Assembly (NCBI GenBank): GCA_900759715.1
Contig: CAAEXF010000131.1
Location: 1-64,000 of the forward strand
DNA length: 64,000 nt
Reading direction: 5' to 3'
Origin: Clostridium_AM sp900759715
GTDB lineage: Bacteria; Bacillota; Clostridia; Clostridiales; Clostridiaceae
In this document: positions 1 to 8,979 of the stretch, one piece after another
Numbering within the stretch: position 1 is the first letter of the stretch
Layout of the letters: the number at the start of each line of letters is the position of its first letter
The notes under the pieces: generated by a model
Told to the model about the DNA's origin: nothing
Database searches by the model: none
What the model saw: only the letters and a program-made list of their open reading frames with translations
Program-made: the position numbers and the translations under genes

Positions 1-2129
1 AATGCTGGTGCATCATTTATACCGTCTCCAACCATAGCAACTTTTTTGTTTTCACTCTGAAGCTTTTTAACTTCCTTTGCCTTATCCTGAGGTAAAACCT
101 CTGCAAGTATTCTATCTATGCCAACCTGCTTTGCTATTGCTTCTGCGGTTTTCTTGTTATCTCCAGTTATCATTGCTACTTCAATTCCCATAGAGTGAAG
201 TTTCTCTATAGCTCTTTTGCTGTGTTCCTTAACTGTGTCTGCTACGGCAATTATACCAATAAGCCTTCCTTCAAGTGCTATATACATAGGAGTTTTACCT
301 TCTCCAGCTAGAATCTGTGATTTCTCTTCTAAATTTTCCAGGGAAATATTACTTTCATCCATAAGCTTTTTGTTTCCAAGCAAAATTCTATTGCTATCTA
401 TAGTAACTTCTATTCCATGTCCTGGTATAGCCTTAAATAGATCAAGTTTTTTCAGTTCAATTTCCCTATTTTCAGCCTCTTTAACTATTGCTTCTCCTAA
501 GGGGTGTTCTGAACCTTTTTCTGATGAGGCTGCCAATTGAAGCAAATAGCTTTCATCTGTGCCTTCAGTTGTAATTATATCTGTAACCTTAGGCTTTCCT
601 TCAGTTATAGTTCCAGTTTTATCAAATACTATAGTTTCAATCCTATGTGCTGTTTCTAGCGCAGTACCACTTTTTATAAGCACACCGTACTCAGCACCTT
701 TTCCGGTACCTACCATAATAGCAGTTGGTGTTGCTAGACCTAAAGCACAAGGACAAGCAATAACTAATACTGATATAAATATCGTAAGTGAAAATACTCC
801 AGTTTCACCGTATAGATACCAAGCTAAAGCACCAATTGTAGCTAAGCTTATTACTACCGGTACAAAATATCCTGATATAACATCCGCTAATTTTGCAATT
901 GGAGCTTTAGAGCCTTGAGCATCCTCCACTAATCTAATAATTTGAGCCAGAGCTGTATCCTTACCAACTCTAGTAGCTTTATATCTGATAGAACCATTTT
1001 TATTTATACTTGCTCCAATAACTTTGTCTCCAGCACTTTTTTCTACAGGTATACTTTCACCTGTAAGCATAGATTCATCTACTGCGGTGATTCCTTCTGT
1101 TACCTCTCCATCTACGGGTATTTTTTCACCAGGTTTTACTACAATTATGTCTCCAACCTCAACTTCATCTATAGGTATCTCTACTTCTTTATCCTCTCTA
1201 ATTACTATTGCAGTCTTTGGTGCAAGTCCCATAAGCTTCTTTATAGCTTCTGAGGTTTTTCCCTTAGCGACAGACTCTAGATATTTACCTAAGGTAATAA
1301 GGGCAAGTATTGTACCTGCTGATTCAAAATATAAGTGATAATTTAAATTACCTAGAAGTATTTGATATACTGCAAAAACACTGTATAGGAATGCAGCAGA
1401 TGAACCTATAGCTATAAGAGAATCCATATTTGGACTTCTTTTAAACAATGCTTTAAATCCAATAGTAAAATACTTTCTTCCAGCAACCATTATAGGTAGC
1501 ACTAGCAATAATTGTATTATAGAAAATACTTGAGGATAATCCATAGGGTCGATAGCTGGCGGCGGCATATATCCTAATTTCTCACCAATCATTGGTCCCA
1601 TAGCTATTATGAGCAGTGGAACTGCAAATATAGCAGACACTAAAAATCTATTCCATAGTGCTTTTATTTCTTTTTCTTTCTTTTCCTTATCTGTATCTAC
1701 AGCAGTCTCTTCTTCTAATGCTTTATACCCTGCCTTTTCAATTGCCTTTTTTATATCTGACAACTTTACTTTAGAAGGTTCAAAGCTTATATTCAGTTTT
1801 TCTGTTGCAAAATTTACATTCGCCTCTAAAACACCCTCTAGTTTTCTTGATGCCCTTTCAACTGCTTTGGCGCAGGATGCGCAGGTCATTCCCTCTATTT
1901 TTAAGGTTCTATTCGCAGCTTCCATTAAAGCCTTATATCCAGCTTTCTCTACTGCTGCTTGTACATCTTGAATATTAACTTTTGATTCATCAAAGCTTAC
2001 ACTCAATTTTTCTGTTGCAAAATTTACGTTAGCATCTGCAACGCCCTCTAGTTTTTTAGATGCTCTTTCTACAGCTTTAGCACAAGCTGCGCAGGTCATT
2101 CCTTCTATTTTTAAGACTTTATTTGTCAT
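1..2129 (-). CDS. copA: Copper-translocating P1B-type ATPase (partial, C-terminus outside window)
   Basis: Exports Cu(I) across the cytoplasmic membrane with ATP. Read from the ATG at 2127-2129 (upstream GGGGGAAGAG). Two N-terminal HMA domains carry MTCAAC (residues 11-16) and MTCASC (81-86); the two are near-duplicates. Then come transmembrane helices, the TGES actuator motif, the CPCALGLATP metal-binding helix, the DKTGT phosphorylation site, SEHPLG and GDGINDAP. CPC plus two CxxC HMA domains indicates copper/silver rather than zinc/cadmium. About 709 residues are present; the last helices are cut off by the window edge. A 17-codon ORF overlaps the start, and two C/G palindromes resembling CsoR operators lie upstream. 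Confidence 0.95.
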   Translation of the reverse strand, partial: MTNKVLKIEGMTCAACAKAVERASKKLEGVADANVNFATEKLSVSFDESKVNIQDVQAAVEKAGYKALMEAANRTLKIEGMTCASCAKAVERASRKLEGVLEANVNFATEKLNISFEPSKVKLSDIKKAIEKAGYKALEEETAVDTDKEKKEKEIKALWNRFLVSAIFAVPLLIIAMGPMIGEKLGYMPPPAIDPMDYPQVFSIIQLLLVLPIMVAGRKYFTIGFKALFKRSPNMDSLIAIGSSAAFLYSVFAVYQILLGNLNYHLYFESAGTILALITLGKYLESVAKGKTSEAIKKLMGLAPKTAIVIREDKEVEIPIDEVEVGDIIVVKPGEKIPVDGEVTEGITAVDESMLTGESIPVEKSAGDKVIGASINKNGSIRYKATRVGKDTALAQIIRLVEDAQGSKAPIAKLADVISGYFVPVVISLATIGALAWYLYGETGVFSLTIFISVLVIACPCALGLATPTAIMVGTGKGAEYGVLIKSGTALETAHRIETIVFDKTGTITEGKPKVTDIITTEGTDESYLLQLAASSEKGSEHPLGEAIVKEAENREIELKKLDLFKAIPGHGIEVTIDSNRILLGNKKLMDESNISLENLEEKSQILAGEGKTPMYIALEGRLIGIIAVADTVKEHSKRAIEKLHSMGIEVAMITGDNKKTAEAIAKQVGIDRILAEVLPQDKAKEVKKLQSENKKVAMVGDGINDAPA

Positions 2130-2172
2130 TATCTCTTCCCCCTTTATTTAGTCTATTAATAATTTTGAACAT
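2119..2172 (-). CDS. Possible 17-aa leader ORF overlapping the copA start
   Basis: ATG at 2170-2172 follows a good Shine-Dalgarno (AAGGAGAGG) and encodes MFKIINRLNKGGRDNDK, stopping at 2119-2121, 11 bases past the A of the copA ATG. The overlap would allow translational coupling. The peptide has no recognised family, and it could be the stub of a lost gene. The ribosome site is as strong as that of copA itself, which is the main support. Confidence 0.4.
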   Translation of the reverse strand: MFKIINRLNKGGRDNDK

Positions 2173-2215
2173 AACTTTATCCTCTCCTTATATTTTTGTA
2201 TTTAATATTCAGTCA

Positions 2216-2239
2216 CCACCCCACACCCCAGGGGTAGTG
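2216..2239. promoter_or_regulatory. C/G-rich inverted repeat, CsoR-like operator 1
   Basis: ACCCCAGGGGT (2225-2235) sits in a broader imperfect palindrome, CACCACCCC...GGGGTAGTG, in otherwise very AT-rich DNA. CsoR operators in Gram-positive bacteria are TACCCC/GGGGTA-type palindromes upstream of copper genes, and this one lies 90 bp upstream of copA. Regulator assignment is inferred. Confidence 0.5.
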
Positions 2240-2347
2240 CTTTTTTATGGATCATTATTGGATTGTTTTAATAAAAAAACTCAATAATGGTTTATAGATA
2301 TACTTTTTGATTGTATATCAACCTTTATGCAATTTAAAAAGCAATCT

Positions 2348-2372
2348 CCACACCCCCTCCCCGGGGGTGTGG
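2348..2372. promoter_or_regulatory. Perfect 10-bp C/G inverted repeat, CsoR-like operator 2
   Basis: Arms CCACACCCCC (2348-2357) and GGGGGTGTGG (2363-2372) are separated by TCCCC. No U-tract follows on either strand, so it does not look like a terminator. It shares the ACCCC/GGGGT core with the site at 2225-2235, suggesting two operators for one copper regulator, possibly also affecting the neighbouring LysR gene. Confidence 0.45.
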
Positions 2373-2421
2373 TTAAATTATAACTCTTTTTATATTTTAT
2401 TTCAATAAAAAATTTTAAAGT

Positions 2422-3297
2422 TTAATGATTTAGAACATAATTTGTAAATATTTTAACTAAGTTGGACATAAATCTATCCTTTTTAGTTATTAAACAGATT
2501 TCCCACACAAAAGAAGGATCTTTGAACGGAATTGAGTAGACATTTGGATAACTAATATCATTGGTAATAAAGTCCACACTGACCCCTGTACCTTTATTAA
2601 GATGGCTTAATTTGTGTACTGTGATAACTTCCGAAGTAGTAAAAACTATATTTGGTTCAAAACCTGACTCTTTACATTTGTTAATGAAGTTATGATAAAA
2701 ATGAAATTTTTCATTAAGAATAATTAACTTTTCATCTTTTAAATCACTAAAATCAACTGCTGTCTTTTCTGACAAAGGATTTTCTTCATTTACTAGAATA
2801 CAAGGATACTGTGTTTTAATAATAGTAGAATGAAAATTTTTTTTGTTAATAGGACCAATTGAAAGTGCTAAATCTACATTTTCATTCATGACAACTTCTT
2901 CACAAATTGAATCTGGATAGGTTTTTACAACTAATTCAATGTTAGGATAAGCTTCACAAAAGCCTGGAATAATATCCGGTGACAGCGCATTGAGAACCCC
3001 AAAGGAAAAACACACCCTTAAAGTTCCCTCATTGATATTAGCCATTTTATTGAGCCCTTCTAAAATTAGATCAAACTCCTGCACAATATGCTCTGATTGT
3101 TCTCTTAAATATTCTCCGTATTTTGTTATTCTGATCCCCTTAGTTGTATTATAAAATAAAGGATACTGAATCTCTTCTTCCAAATTGCTAATTGCCTTAC
3201 TTAACCCCTGCTGGGTAATATAAATTTCTTTAGCAGCCTTTGAAAAACTTTTATGTTTGCAAACCTGTAAAAAATACTTTAATTGTTTGATGTCCAA
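2422..3297 (-). CDS. LysR-family transcriptional regulator
   Basis: 291 residues, the usual family length. N-terminal winged helix-turn-helix (about 1-60, with FSKAAKEIYITQQGLSKAI) followed by a LysR substrate-binding domain (about 90-290). The start is TTG at 3295-3297, preceded by AAGGTGG at good spacing. Divergent from the MocR-type gene at 3547, so the 249-bp gap probably holds both promoters. The effector is unknown. Confidence 0.9.
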   Translation of the reverse strand: MDIKQLKYFLQVCKHKSFSKAAKEIYITQQGLSKAISNLEEEIQYPLFYNTTKGIRITKYGEYLREQSEHIVQEFDLILEGLNKMANINEGTLRVCFSFGVLNALSPDIIPGFCEAYPNIELVVKTYPDSICEEVVMNENVDLALSIGPINKKNFHSTIIKTQYPCILVNEENPLSEKTAVDFSDLKDEKLIILNEKFHFYHNFINKCKESGFEPNIVFTTSEVITVHKLSHLNKGTGVSVDFITNDISYPNVYSIPFKDPSFVWEICLITKKDRFMSNLVKIFTNYVLNH

Positions 3298-3454
3298 TTA
3301 TTACACCACCTTTTTATATACCTTTTACAATCGCTTGTAGAATTCTTAATTAAAAATTTAACATAATTTTATTGTAAAATACTCCTCTTATATATAAAAG
3401 TGCCAGATTTTACAAAAACAACAGGGCCAACTATCCAAAAATTTAAATATTTAT

Positions 3455-3483
3455 TTGACATAATCCAAAATAGTACGTTAAAT
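3455..3483 (+). promoter_or_regulatory. Candidate sigma-A promoter for the MocR-type gene
   Basis: A perfect -35 TTGACA (3455-3460) is followed after 17 bp by a weak -10 TTAAAT (3478-3483), 64 bp upstream of the start codon. MocR proteins commonly autoregulate; no operator is assigned. Confidence 0.4.
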
Positions 3484-3546
3484 TATTAATATAGAGTTAC
3501 TTGGTCAAAAATTGATGACAGTTTAAGGTTAAAAGGATGTGAGTCT

Positions 3547-4971
3547 ATGTTTGTTTTAAAGGATAAAATTGACGTTCCACTATATATCCAGTTATATCAG
3601 CAGTTTAGAGAGAAAATTTTAAGTGGCGACTTAAAGTCCGGCAGCAAACTTCCATCAAGTCGAAAACTATGCACTGATTTACGTGTAAGTAGAAACACTG
3701 TAGATATGGCTTACAATCAGCTATACTCAGAAGGATATATAATTAGCAAGCCCCGCAATGGGTATTATGTTGAAAACTTAGATTTTTCATCTATTCATAT
3801 TACAAGAGAAACTTTTTATGAGAAGCCTGCAGTAACTGATAATCAGAACACATTAACTCAATATGATTTTAGATATGGAAAACTAAATCAGTTTGAGCTG
3901 CCTATAGATCAATGGAAAAAACTCACAAATAAGTGTTTGAGAGATTTTGCCGATGAAATGACAATCTATGGTCCAACTTTTGGAGAGTTTTCTCTTAGAG
4001 AAGAAATATTGAAATATCTTCAGTATTATCGAGGTGTAAAGTGCACAGCAGATCAAATTTTTATTGGATCTGGCGTACATTATTGTTTAAGTATGCTCTG
4101 TCAGCTTATCAGAGGTACTACTACCACAGTTGCAGTTGAAGAGCCAGGCCATCACATAACCCGTCGTACACTAGAAAATCATGGGTTTGATGTAAAACCT
4201 ATTTCCTTAGATTCCTCTGGCCTAAATGTAAAGGATTTAAGCTTAACAAATGCTAAGGCTGCTTATGTTACTCCATCACATCAGTACCCTTTGGGAATTA
4301 TAATGCCTATCTCTAGAAGACTTGAACTCATAGAATGGGCACTTAAAAATAATTCAATAATTATTGAAGATGATTATAGCTGCCATCTCAGATATAACAC
4401 AAAGCCAGTGCAATCTCTTCAATCTCTTTGCAGTGATAAAGTTGTATATATAGGAAGCTTTTCAAAGTTTTTATTTCCTACACTTCGTTTATCATATATG
4501 ATTCTTCCTAAAGGTATGGTGGACAAGTTTACTAGGATGTTTGATGGCTATCCATCTTCTGTTCCCTTTGTTATTCAAAAAACTCTGGAGCTTTTTATGA
4601 AAGAGGGACACTGGGAAAGTTATCTTAGAAAGACTAATAGAATGCAAAAGAAAAAACATGATACATTAGTCGAAAATCTAAAAAAAGAATTTGGAGATAA
4701 GATTACTATTTATGGTATGAATGCCGGTCTTCACCTTTTAGTACAGGTAAAAGGGACTATGTCTGAAAAGGAACTAATTGAGAGAGCCTATATGGCAGGT
4801 GTAAAAGTATATCCTACATCAAAGTATTGGAAATGCCCTGAGAATAGTTTAGACAGCACTGTTGTCTTGGGCTTTGGAGGAATAACATTAGATGAAATTG
4901 AACCAGCTGTAAAACTTTTGAATAAGGCTTGGTTTGGTGGTAATAGTAAATACAAAGACTACTGTGTCTAG
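3547..4971 (+). CDS. MocR/PdxR-type regulator (GntR HTH fused to aminotransferase fold)
   Basis: 474 residues, normal for the MocR subfamily. Residues about 8-75 form a GntR winged helix (LPSSRKLCTDLRVSRNTV). Residues about 110-465 resemble a class I/II aminotransferase. IIEDDY carries the PLP-pyridine Asp and IGSFSK the Schiff-base Lys, so it probably binds PLP or an amino-acid adduct as effector. No target gene is obvious; the LysR gene is divergent and a hairpin ends the transcript. Confidence 0.92.
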   Translation: MFVLKDKIDVPLYIQLYQQFREKILSGDLKSGSKLPSSRKLCTDLRVSRNTVDMAYNQLYSEGYIISKPRNGYYVENLDFSSIHITRETFYEKPAVTDNQNTLTQYDFRYGKLNQFELPIDQWKKLTNKCLRDFADEMTIYGPTFGEFSLREEILKYLQYYRGVKCTADQIFIGSGVHYCLSMLCQLIRGTTTTVAVEEPGHHITRRTLENHGFDVKPISLDSSGLNVKDLSLTNAKAAYVTPSHQYPLGIIMPISRRLELIEWALKNNSIIIEDDYSCHLRYNTKPVQSLQSLCSDKVVYIGSFSKFLFPTLRLSYMILPKGMVDKFTRMFDGYPSSVPFVIQKTLELFMKEGHWESYLRKTNRMQKKKHDTLVENLKKEFGDKITIYGMNAGLHLLVQVKGTMSEKELIERAYMAGVKVYPTSKYWKCPENSLDSTVVLGFGGITLDEIEPAVKLLNKAWFGGNSKYKDYCV

Positions 4972-5003
4972 CTCACACTGTGTCTAGCTCACAGTAGTCT
5001 TTA
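4954..5003. terminator. Hairpin with an internally duplicated loop at the MocR stop codon
   Basis: AAAGACTACTGTG (from 4954) pairs with CACAGTAGTCTTT (to about 5002). The loop contains a tandem repeat of TGTCTAGCTCACA, and the MocR TAG at 4969-4971 lies in its first copy. It sits between convergent genes and could serve both, although the T-tract is short. Confidence 0.55.
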
Positions 5004-5013
5004 AAAGTATATG

Positions 5014-5649
5014 CTAAAATTTAAGACATGGGCCATGACCAGTAGCCACAAATTTAGGATTTAATTGCGCCAAAGTCTGCTGAAGCTTTGCTCTTTGCTG
5101 AGGGTCCGGTACTTGCTGCGGTGTAATATTCTCTATTTCTGTTTGCCAATTACCTTCTATTACTGTACCCTGTGCATTTCCAAAGCGGAACACTAAATCA
5201 CTGCTGAAGAATATTCCACGCTTGTTTTCCATGAGCAATAATCCTTCCCAAAGATGCATTTCAGATGGGTAACTGATGAATTCAAGCTCATAGCCATTAG
5301 AAATCAGTTTTTCTCCTGGCCTTTTAATTATTATATCATTTGTAATACCAAAGCCGCTTAGCTGTCTTGCTGTAACTTCGGAACAGATTGGCTTGGCTTC
5401 AGGAAAATGCTTTAATATTAGTGATAGACCTCCACATTCATCTGACTCAAAGTGTGAAATAAAAATATATTTTAGTGTTCTACCAGCAAGAACCTCTTTC
5501 AGCTGAGGAATCAAAGCTTCCGCCTGCTGTACACTGCCTGTATGAATCAATATAGATTCATCAGCTAATAAAAGGTACTGATGAAAGGTAAGATCTATAG
5601 GTGGTACGTAAGAACTAAATTGATGTAAATCTTCATAAATACTTGACAT
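5014..5649 (-). CDS. Stand-alone diiron MBL-fold protein (ODP/FprA-like, no flavodoxin domain)
   Basis: 211 residues with a metallo-beta-lactamase fold. Metal-ligand motifs match the oxygen-binding diiron group (flavodiiron/FprA-like) better than hydrolases: HFESDECGG (H-x-E-x-D), EMHLW, FFSSDL and ATGHGP. The flavodoxin domain that normally supplies electrons is absent, so a separate donor, or a sensor or scavenger role for O2, NO or peroxide, is inferred. It heads a minus-strand group with a cupin and an MFS exporter. Confidence 0.75.
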   Translation of the reverse strand: MSSIYEDLHQFSSYVPPIDLTFHQYLLLADESILIHTGSVQQAEALIPQLKEVLAGRTLKYIFISHFESDECGGLSLILKHFPEAKPICSEVTARQLSGFGITNDIIIKRPGEKLISNGYELEFISYPSEMHLWEGLLLMENKRGIFFSSDLVFRFGNAQGTVIEGNWQTEIENITPQQVPDPQQRAKLQQTLAQLNPKFVATGHGPCLKF

Positions 5650-5741
5650 TTGTTTACCTCCTCCTGCTAATTAGAATATAAATTAAAAATTTATTATTAT
5701 TTTGTACAAATAATATATAGGCATTGATAACGTATATAGTT

Positions 5742-6005
5742 TTATTCTTCAACAACAGGAATCAAAAATGAGCTAACATACAAATTACTATCTGAGCGTA
5801 AAGCATGCATTTCTCCTGCAGGAACAATAAAGGCTTTACCTATTGTCAATTCCACTTCTCTATCCTCCAGCATACCAAAACCTTCGCCTTTGATGCAGTA
5901 GAAAATTTCATCATGCTTTGGATGTTTATGCAAAGCTACCTTCTTATCTGCAGGAATGTGATATACATTAGTTACAATGGATTTCTTAATGTCTTCTAAA
6001 TTCAT
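5742..6005 (-). CDS. Small cupin-domain protein
   Basis: 87-residue single-domain cupin. Metal-site motifs are HKHPKHDEIFYCIKGEG (about 25-41) and a later GEMHAL. ATG preceded by AAAGGAGAAAT. Similar small cupins act as sugar, acid or metal-binding proteins of uncertain substrate. It lies 73 bp downstream of the MFS gene and may belong to the MarR-controlled transcription unit. Confidence 0.82.
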   Translation of the reverse strand: MNLEDIKKSIVTNVYHIPADKKVALHKHPKHDEIFYCIKGEGFGMLEDREVELTIGKAFIVPAGEMHALRSDSNLYVSSFLIPVVEE

Positions 6006-6077
6006 TTTTATTTCTCCTTTGATTAAAATTTTGATTTTAAAAATAATATTTTATTATATTTAAATCTAATGTTATGT

Positions 6078-7274
6078 TTAAGCTGCCCGTTGCGTATGAT
6101 TGCCTATGCTATTAATCTTTCTATGACATAAAGTATAATAGCACAGTGTTGAAACCAATACGATTAAGGCAGATACAAAGTACATTAAATGGTAGTTTGT
6201 TTGAGCTGCTATCATTCCAAGGATAAAGGCTCCTACAGCCATACCCGTATCGTAGATCAAAAAATATGTTGAAGTTGCAACCCCTCTGCGGTTTACAGGA
6301 CATAGACTTACTGCCATAGTCTGAAGGGACGAGTAAAGCGTTCCATTACCTACTCCGATAATTGCACCACTGGCCAGAAACATAAAGGGCCCTTTTGCCA
6401 GTGCCAAGCTAATAATTCCTACTATAAGAATGAAAAATGCCGGATAAATAACTGTATTCGCCCCGGAACGATCGAATAATTTTCCCACAAAAGGCCTAGA
6501 TAATATAAGCATTATAGCATAACTTACAAAAAAGTAGGCCGCGACCTCTGAAGCCCCAATCTGTTTTGCATATATTGAAGAAAAAGTAGATACTCCTGCA
6601 TAAGCAAAGGCTACAAATGAACTAGCAAGGGCTATTGCCAGAACATTTGGTTCAAAATATCTTTTCAAGCCATGGTATTCCTGTATCATAACCTTTCCCT
6701 TTACTAATGTTTTAGGAATAGGAAGGATATTTCCAAATAAAAAAGATAATACAGCAAATATTGCAGTGGCGATAAAGAATAAGTTAAAGCTATTGCTTGC
6801 TATCATAGTAAGTCCTAGAAAAGGACCAATTGCCATTGCCAAGTTCATAAACGTAGCGAAATACCCAAGGCCCTCTCCTCTGCGTTTTTCAGGAACGATA
6901 TCTGCAACAACAGTATAAAGTGTAGTATTGGCCAAGGCAAAGCCAATACCATGGATAAATCGTAATATTAGCAAACTAGAAAGACTCTTTACTTCAATAT
7001 ACATGATGCTGGCGGCTAAAAACAAGGAAAGGCTGATGAGCAGCATTTTCTTTCTTCCGAGTTCATCTATCCATTTTCCGGCGAAGGGCCTGAATATCAC
7101 AGACCCAAGCAGAAACATAGTCATAGTAAGACCTGCCTGCTGACCACTTCCCCCAAATCCATTGATAACTAATAAAGGAAGTACTGTCATTTGAGAGTAC
7201 ATTGTCATAAATAAGAAAAAACTGCTGATACAAATATATATATATTCCTTACTCCATAACCTATGTTCTTTCAT
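6078..7274 (-). CDS. MFS-family efflux transporter
   Basis: 398 residues with about 12 hydrophobic helices. The loop motif between TM2 and TM3 (RPFAGKWIDELGRKKML) and its half-repeat RPFVGKLFDRSGA are typical of drug-exporting MFS proteins. ATG follows the marR-type stop by two bases with GGAGCAAT as ribosome site, so the two are co-transcribed. Substrate unknown; the regulator context suggests a toxic organic compound. Confidence 0.9.
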   Translation of the reverse strand: MKEHRLWSKEYIYICISSFFLFMTMYSQMTVLPLLVINGFGGSGQQAGLTMTMFLLGSVIFRPFAGKWIDELGRKKMLLISLSLFLAASIMYIEVKSLSSLLILRFIHGIGFALANTTLYTVVADIVPEKRRGEGLGYFATFMNLAMAIGPFLGLTMIASNSFNLFFIATAIFAVLSFLFGNILPIPKTLVKGKVMIQEYHGLKRYFEPNVLAIALASSFVAFAYAGVSTFSSIYAKQIGASEVAAYFFVSYAIMLILSRPFVGKLFDRSGANTVIYPAFFILIVGIISLALAKGPFMFLASGAIIGVGNGTLYSSLQTMAVSLCPVNRRGVATSTYFLIYDTGMAVGAFILGMIAAQTNYHLMYFVSALIVLVSTLCYYTLCHRKINSIGNHTQRAA

Positions 7275-7276
7275 AT

Positions 7277-7735
7277 TTATTGCTCCATTTCATTACTGGA
7301 ACTAACTTTGTTATGTGCATTTATATTTCCAGCTATTTCTTCTATTACTTCTTTCCACAAAGTTATTCTTTCCTCAGACAGACCTTTAAATACGATTTCC
7401 ATAATCTCTGATTCTACTAGTATTATTTTTTTATTCATTTCTTTTCCGCTTTCTGTTAGATACGCTAGAAATGATCTTCTATCTTCCTTATTAGGTACTC
7501 TTCTTACAAGTTTCTTTTTCTCCAGTTGATCCAATAACCTGGTTATATTTGTCTGATCTTTCACCATTCGTATAGATAATTCTTTTTGACTTATGCCTTC
7601 CTGTTCTCCCAACCTTCGAATGACTCCCGCCTGCTCCGGTGTTAAATCATAAGGTTTAAAAAAGCTCATTGCAAACTGATTGAATTTTCGAGAAGCATTA
7701 TTAAAGATAAATCCTATATAATCATTAAGTTGCAT
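7277..7735 (-). CDS. MarR-family transcriptional regulator
   Basis: 152 residues, standard MarR length, with the winged-helix core (QKELSIRMVKDQTNITRLLDQLEKKKLV and the wing residues NKEDRRS). It is the first gene of the MFS operon and probably represses it. A palindrome overlaps the end of its consensus promoter, as expected for autoregulation. Confidence 0.92.
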   Translation of the reverse strand: MQLNDYIGFIFNNASRKFNQFAMSFFKPYDLTPEQAGVIRRLGEQEGISQKELSIRMVKDQTNITRLLDQLEKKKLVRRVPNKEDRRSFLAYLTESGKEMNKKIILVESEIMEIVFKGLSEERITLWKEVIEEIAGNINAHNKVSSSNEMEQ

Positions 7736-7759
7736 TTTAACTCTCCTTTTTAAAAGTAC

Positions 7760-7799
7760 TTGCTATAGCAATTATAAATACTGCATGTATATTTGTCAA
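7760..7799 (-). promoter_or_regulatory. Consensus promoter with palindromic operator for the marR-MFS operon
   Basis: On the minus strand TTGACA (7794-7799), a 17-bp spacer and TATAAT (7771-7776) form a perfect sigma-A promoter. TTGCTATAGCAA (7760-7771) is a 12-bp perfect palindrome touching the -10 box, well placed as the MarR operator. Confidence 0.75.
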
Positions 7800-7853
7800 G
7801 TAATAGTAAGGCTTAAACCTCGCAGAGTTTTTATCTCTGAATTCATCAGCCCT

Positions 7854-7986
7854 ATGAAGTGGAAACTTGAATCAGATGGGGTTTCAAACCCCAGCTGATT
7901 CTTAGTTGAACGAATCCAGGGACGTAGCCGCTATTTACTCCCTCTTTGAGAAGAGGGAGTATTAGAGCGGGTAGTCATCGGATAAA
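7854..7986 (-). repeat. Dispersed two-hairpin element, copy A (type i)
   Basis: Read on the minus strand: TTTATCC, nested stems CCGCT(C/A)T/AGCGG and ACTCCCTCTT/AAGAGGGAGT, then a second long hairpin GAATCAG...CTGATTC closed by AACT/AGTT, ending near CACTTCAT. 133 bp, without the apical insert. It lies between the marR promoter and the LysR terminator. Confidence 0.85.
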
Positions 7987-8034
7987 ATCTACTTTTGCAT
8001 CTAAAGCCAATTTTTTTTAAATTCCTGCTAAACA

Positions 8035-8065
8035 AAAAAGACTGCAATTTGTAATGCAGTCTTTT
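8035..8065. terminator. Bidirectional terminator downstream of the LysR gene
   Basis: AAAAGACTGCA (8035-8045) pairs with TGCAGTCTTTT (8055-8065) around a 9-nt loop, with T-runs on both strands. It closes the minus-strand LysR gene ending at 8077. Confidence 0.8.
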
Positions 8066-8076
8066 GTCTTTCAATA

Positions 8077-8979
8077 TCACTTCTGGCAATATTGCATTGG
8101 AAGGAGTTCCTTCGTCATATTTAAAAGAGTTTGTAAAGCAGGCGACATCCACTTGTCCTCATGGTAGATTACTTGAGTCAAAAATTCAAAAGAAGGGCCA
8201 CGCCAATTCAATTCAACAAGCTGACCTTTTGATAATTCCTCTTCAACTGCAACTTTAGGCAGAAATATGATTCCTAAACCGTTGATTGCAAGCTGTTTCA
8301 TGGCTTGGATACTTTCGATTTCCATAATTGAATCGGGAGCCAAACCACAATCGCTAAATATGGTCATAATTTCTCTCCGATAGCTGCAGCCTTCCTCCGC
8401 TAAAATAAGTAGATAGTTAACGATGTTTTCAGGATATACATCAGGGAGCTTTGCAAGAGGATGGTTTGGTTCTACCAGTAACGCTAAAGGCTCAGGCATA
8501 GCCAGTTCAACGATGAAATCGGAACCTGTTATCATACGATCCAAGCAAAAGGCTACATCAATCTGGTTATCCAGTAAAAGTTCTTCATACTCCGTAGATT
8601 TGACAGTTTTTAATATAATTTCAATGCCAGGCAACTTATAATAGAACTCCTTGAGAAGACTATGTATTCGTGTTGTGCATAAAGATTCCCATGCTCCTAT
8701 AGTCACAACTCCTTTTGGAACTGGATGATCTTTCACTGTATTCTTTGCCTCTTCACACAAACCAACGATCTGTCTTGCATAAACAAGAAGTTTTTCACCA
8801 TCGTGAGTAAGGGAAATATTCTTCCTAATCCGCTCAAATAAACGAACTCCTAGTTCACTCTCTAACAACTGTATCTGAGATGTGACAGTTGGTTGAGTGT
8901 ATCCAAGTATATCTGCCGCTCGAGTAAAACTGTTTAGATCCGCTACAGTAACGAATGTGTTAAGTTGGCGAAATTCCAT
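8077..8979 (-). CDS. LysR-family transcriptional regulator
   Basis: 300 residues. HTH at about 1-60 (SFTRAADILGYTQPTVTSQI) and substrate-binding domain at 90-295. ATG with AAGGGAT upstream. Divergent from the OsmC gene at 9111 with a 131-bp shared control region, so it plausibly regulates that gene. Confidence 0.92.
   Translation of the reverse strand: MEFRQLNTFVTVADLNSFTRAADILGYTQPTVTSQIQLLESELGVRLFERIRKNISLTHDGEKLLVYARQIVGLCEEAKNTVKDHPVPKGVVTIGAWESLCTTRIHSLLKEFYYKLPGIEIILKTVKSTEYEELLLDNQIDVAFCLDRMITGSDFIVELAMPEPLALLVEPNHPLAKLPDVYPENIVNYLLILAEEGCSYRREIMTIFSDCGLAPDSIMEIESIQAMKQLAINGLGIIFLPKVAVEEELSKGQLVELNWRGPSFEFLTQVIYHEDKWMSPALQTLLNMTKELLPMQYCQK

Noticed and set aside
217..1971. Several plus-strand ORFs of 100-120 aa
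   Set aside because: They are antisense shadows of the copper ATPase, low-complexity in Ser/Ile and without ribosome sites.
2348..2372. GC-rich palindrome as a rho-independent terminator
   Set aside because: No T-tract follows on either strand, and the ACCCC/GGGGT pattern fits an operator better.
7854..7986. Repeat as omega-RNA end of a TnpB transposon
   Set aside because: Attractive because of hairpins near both ends, but no tnpA or tnpB is in the window and the two end hairpins are not alike; kept only as a hypothesis.
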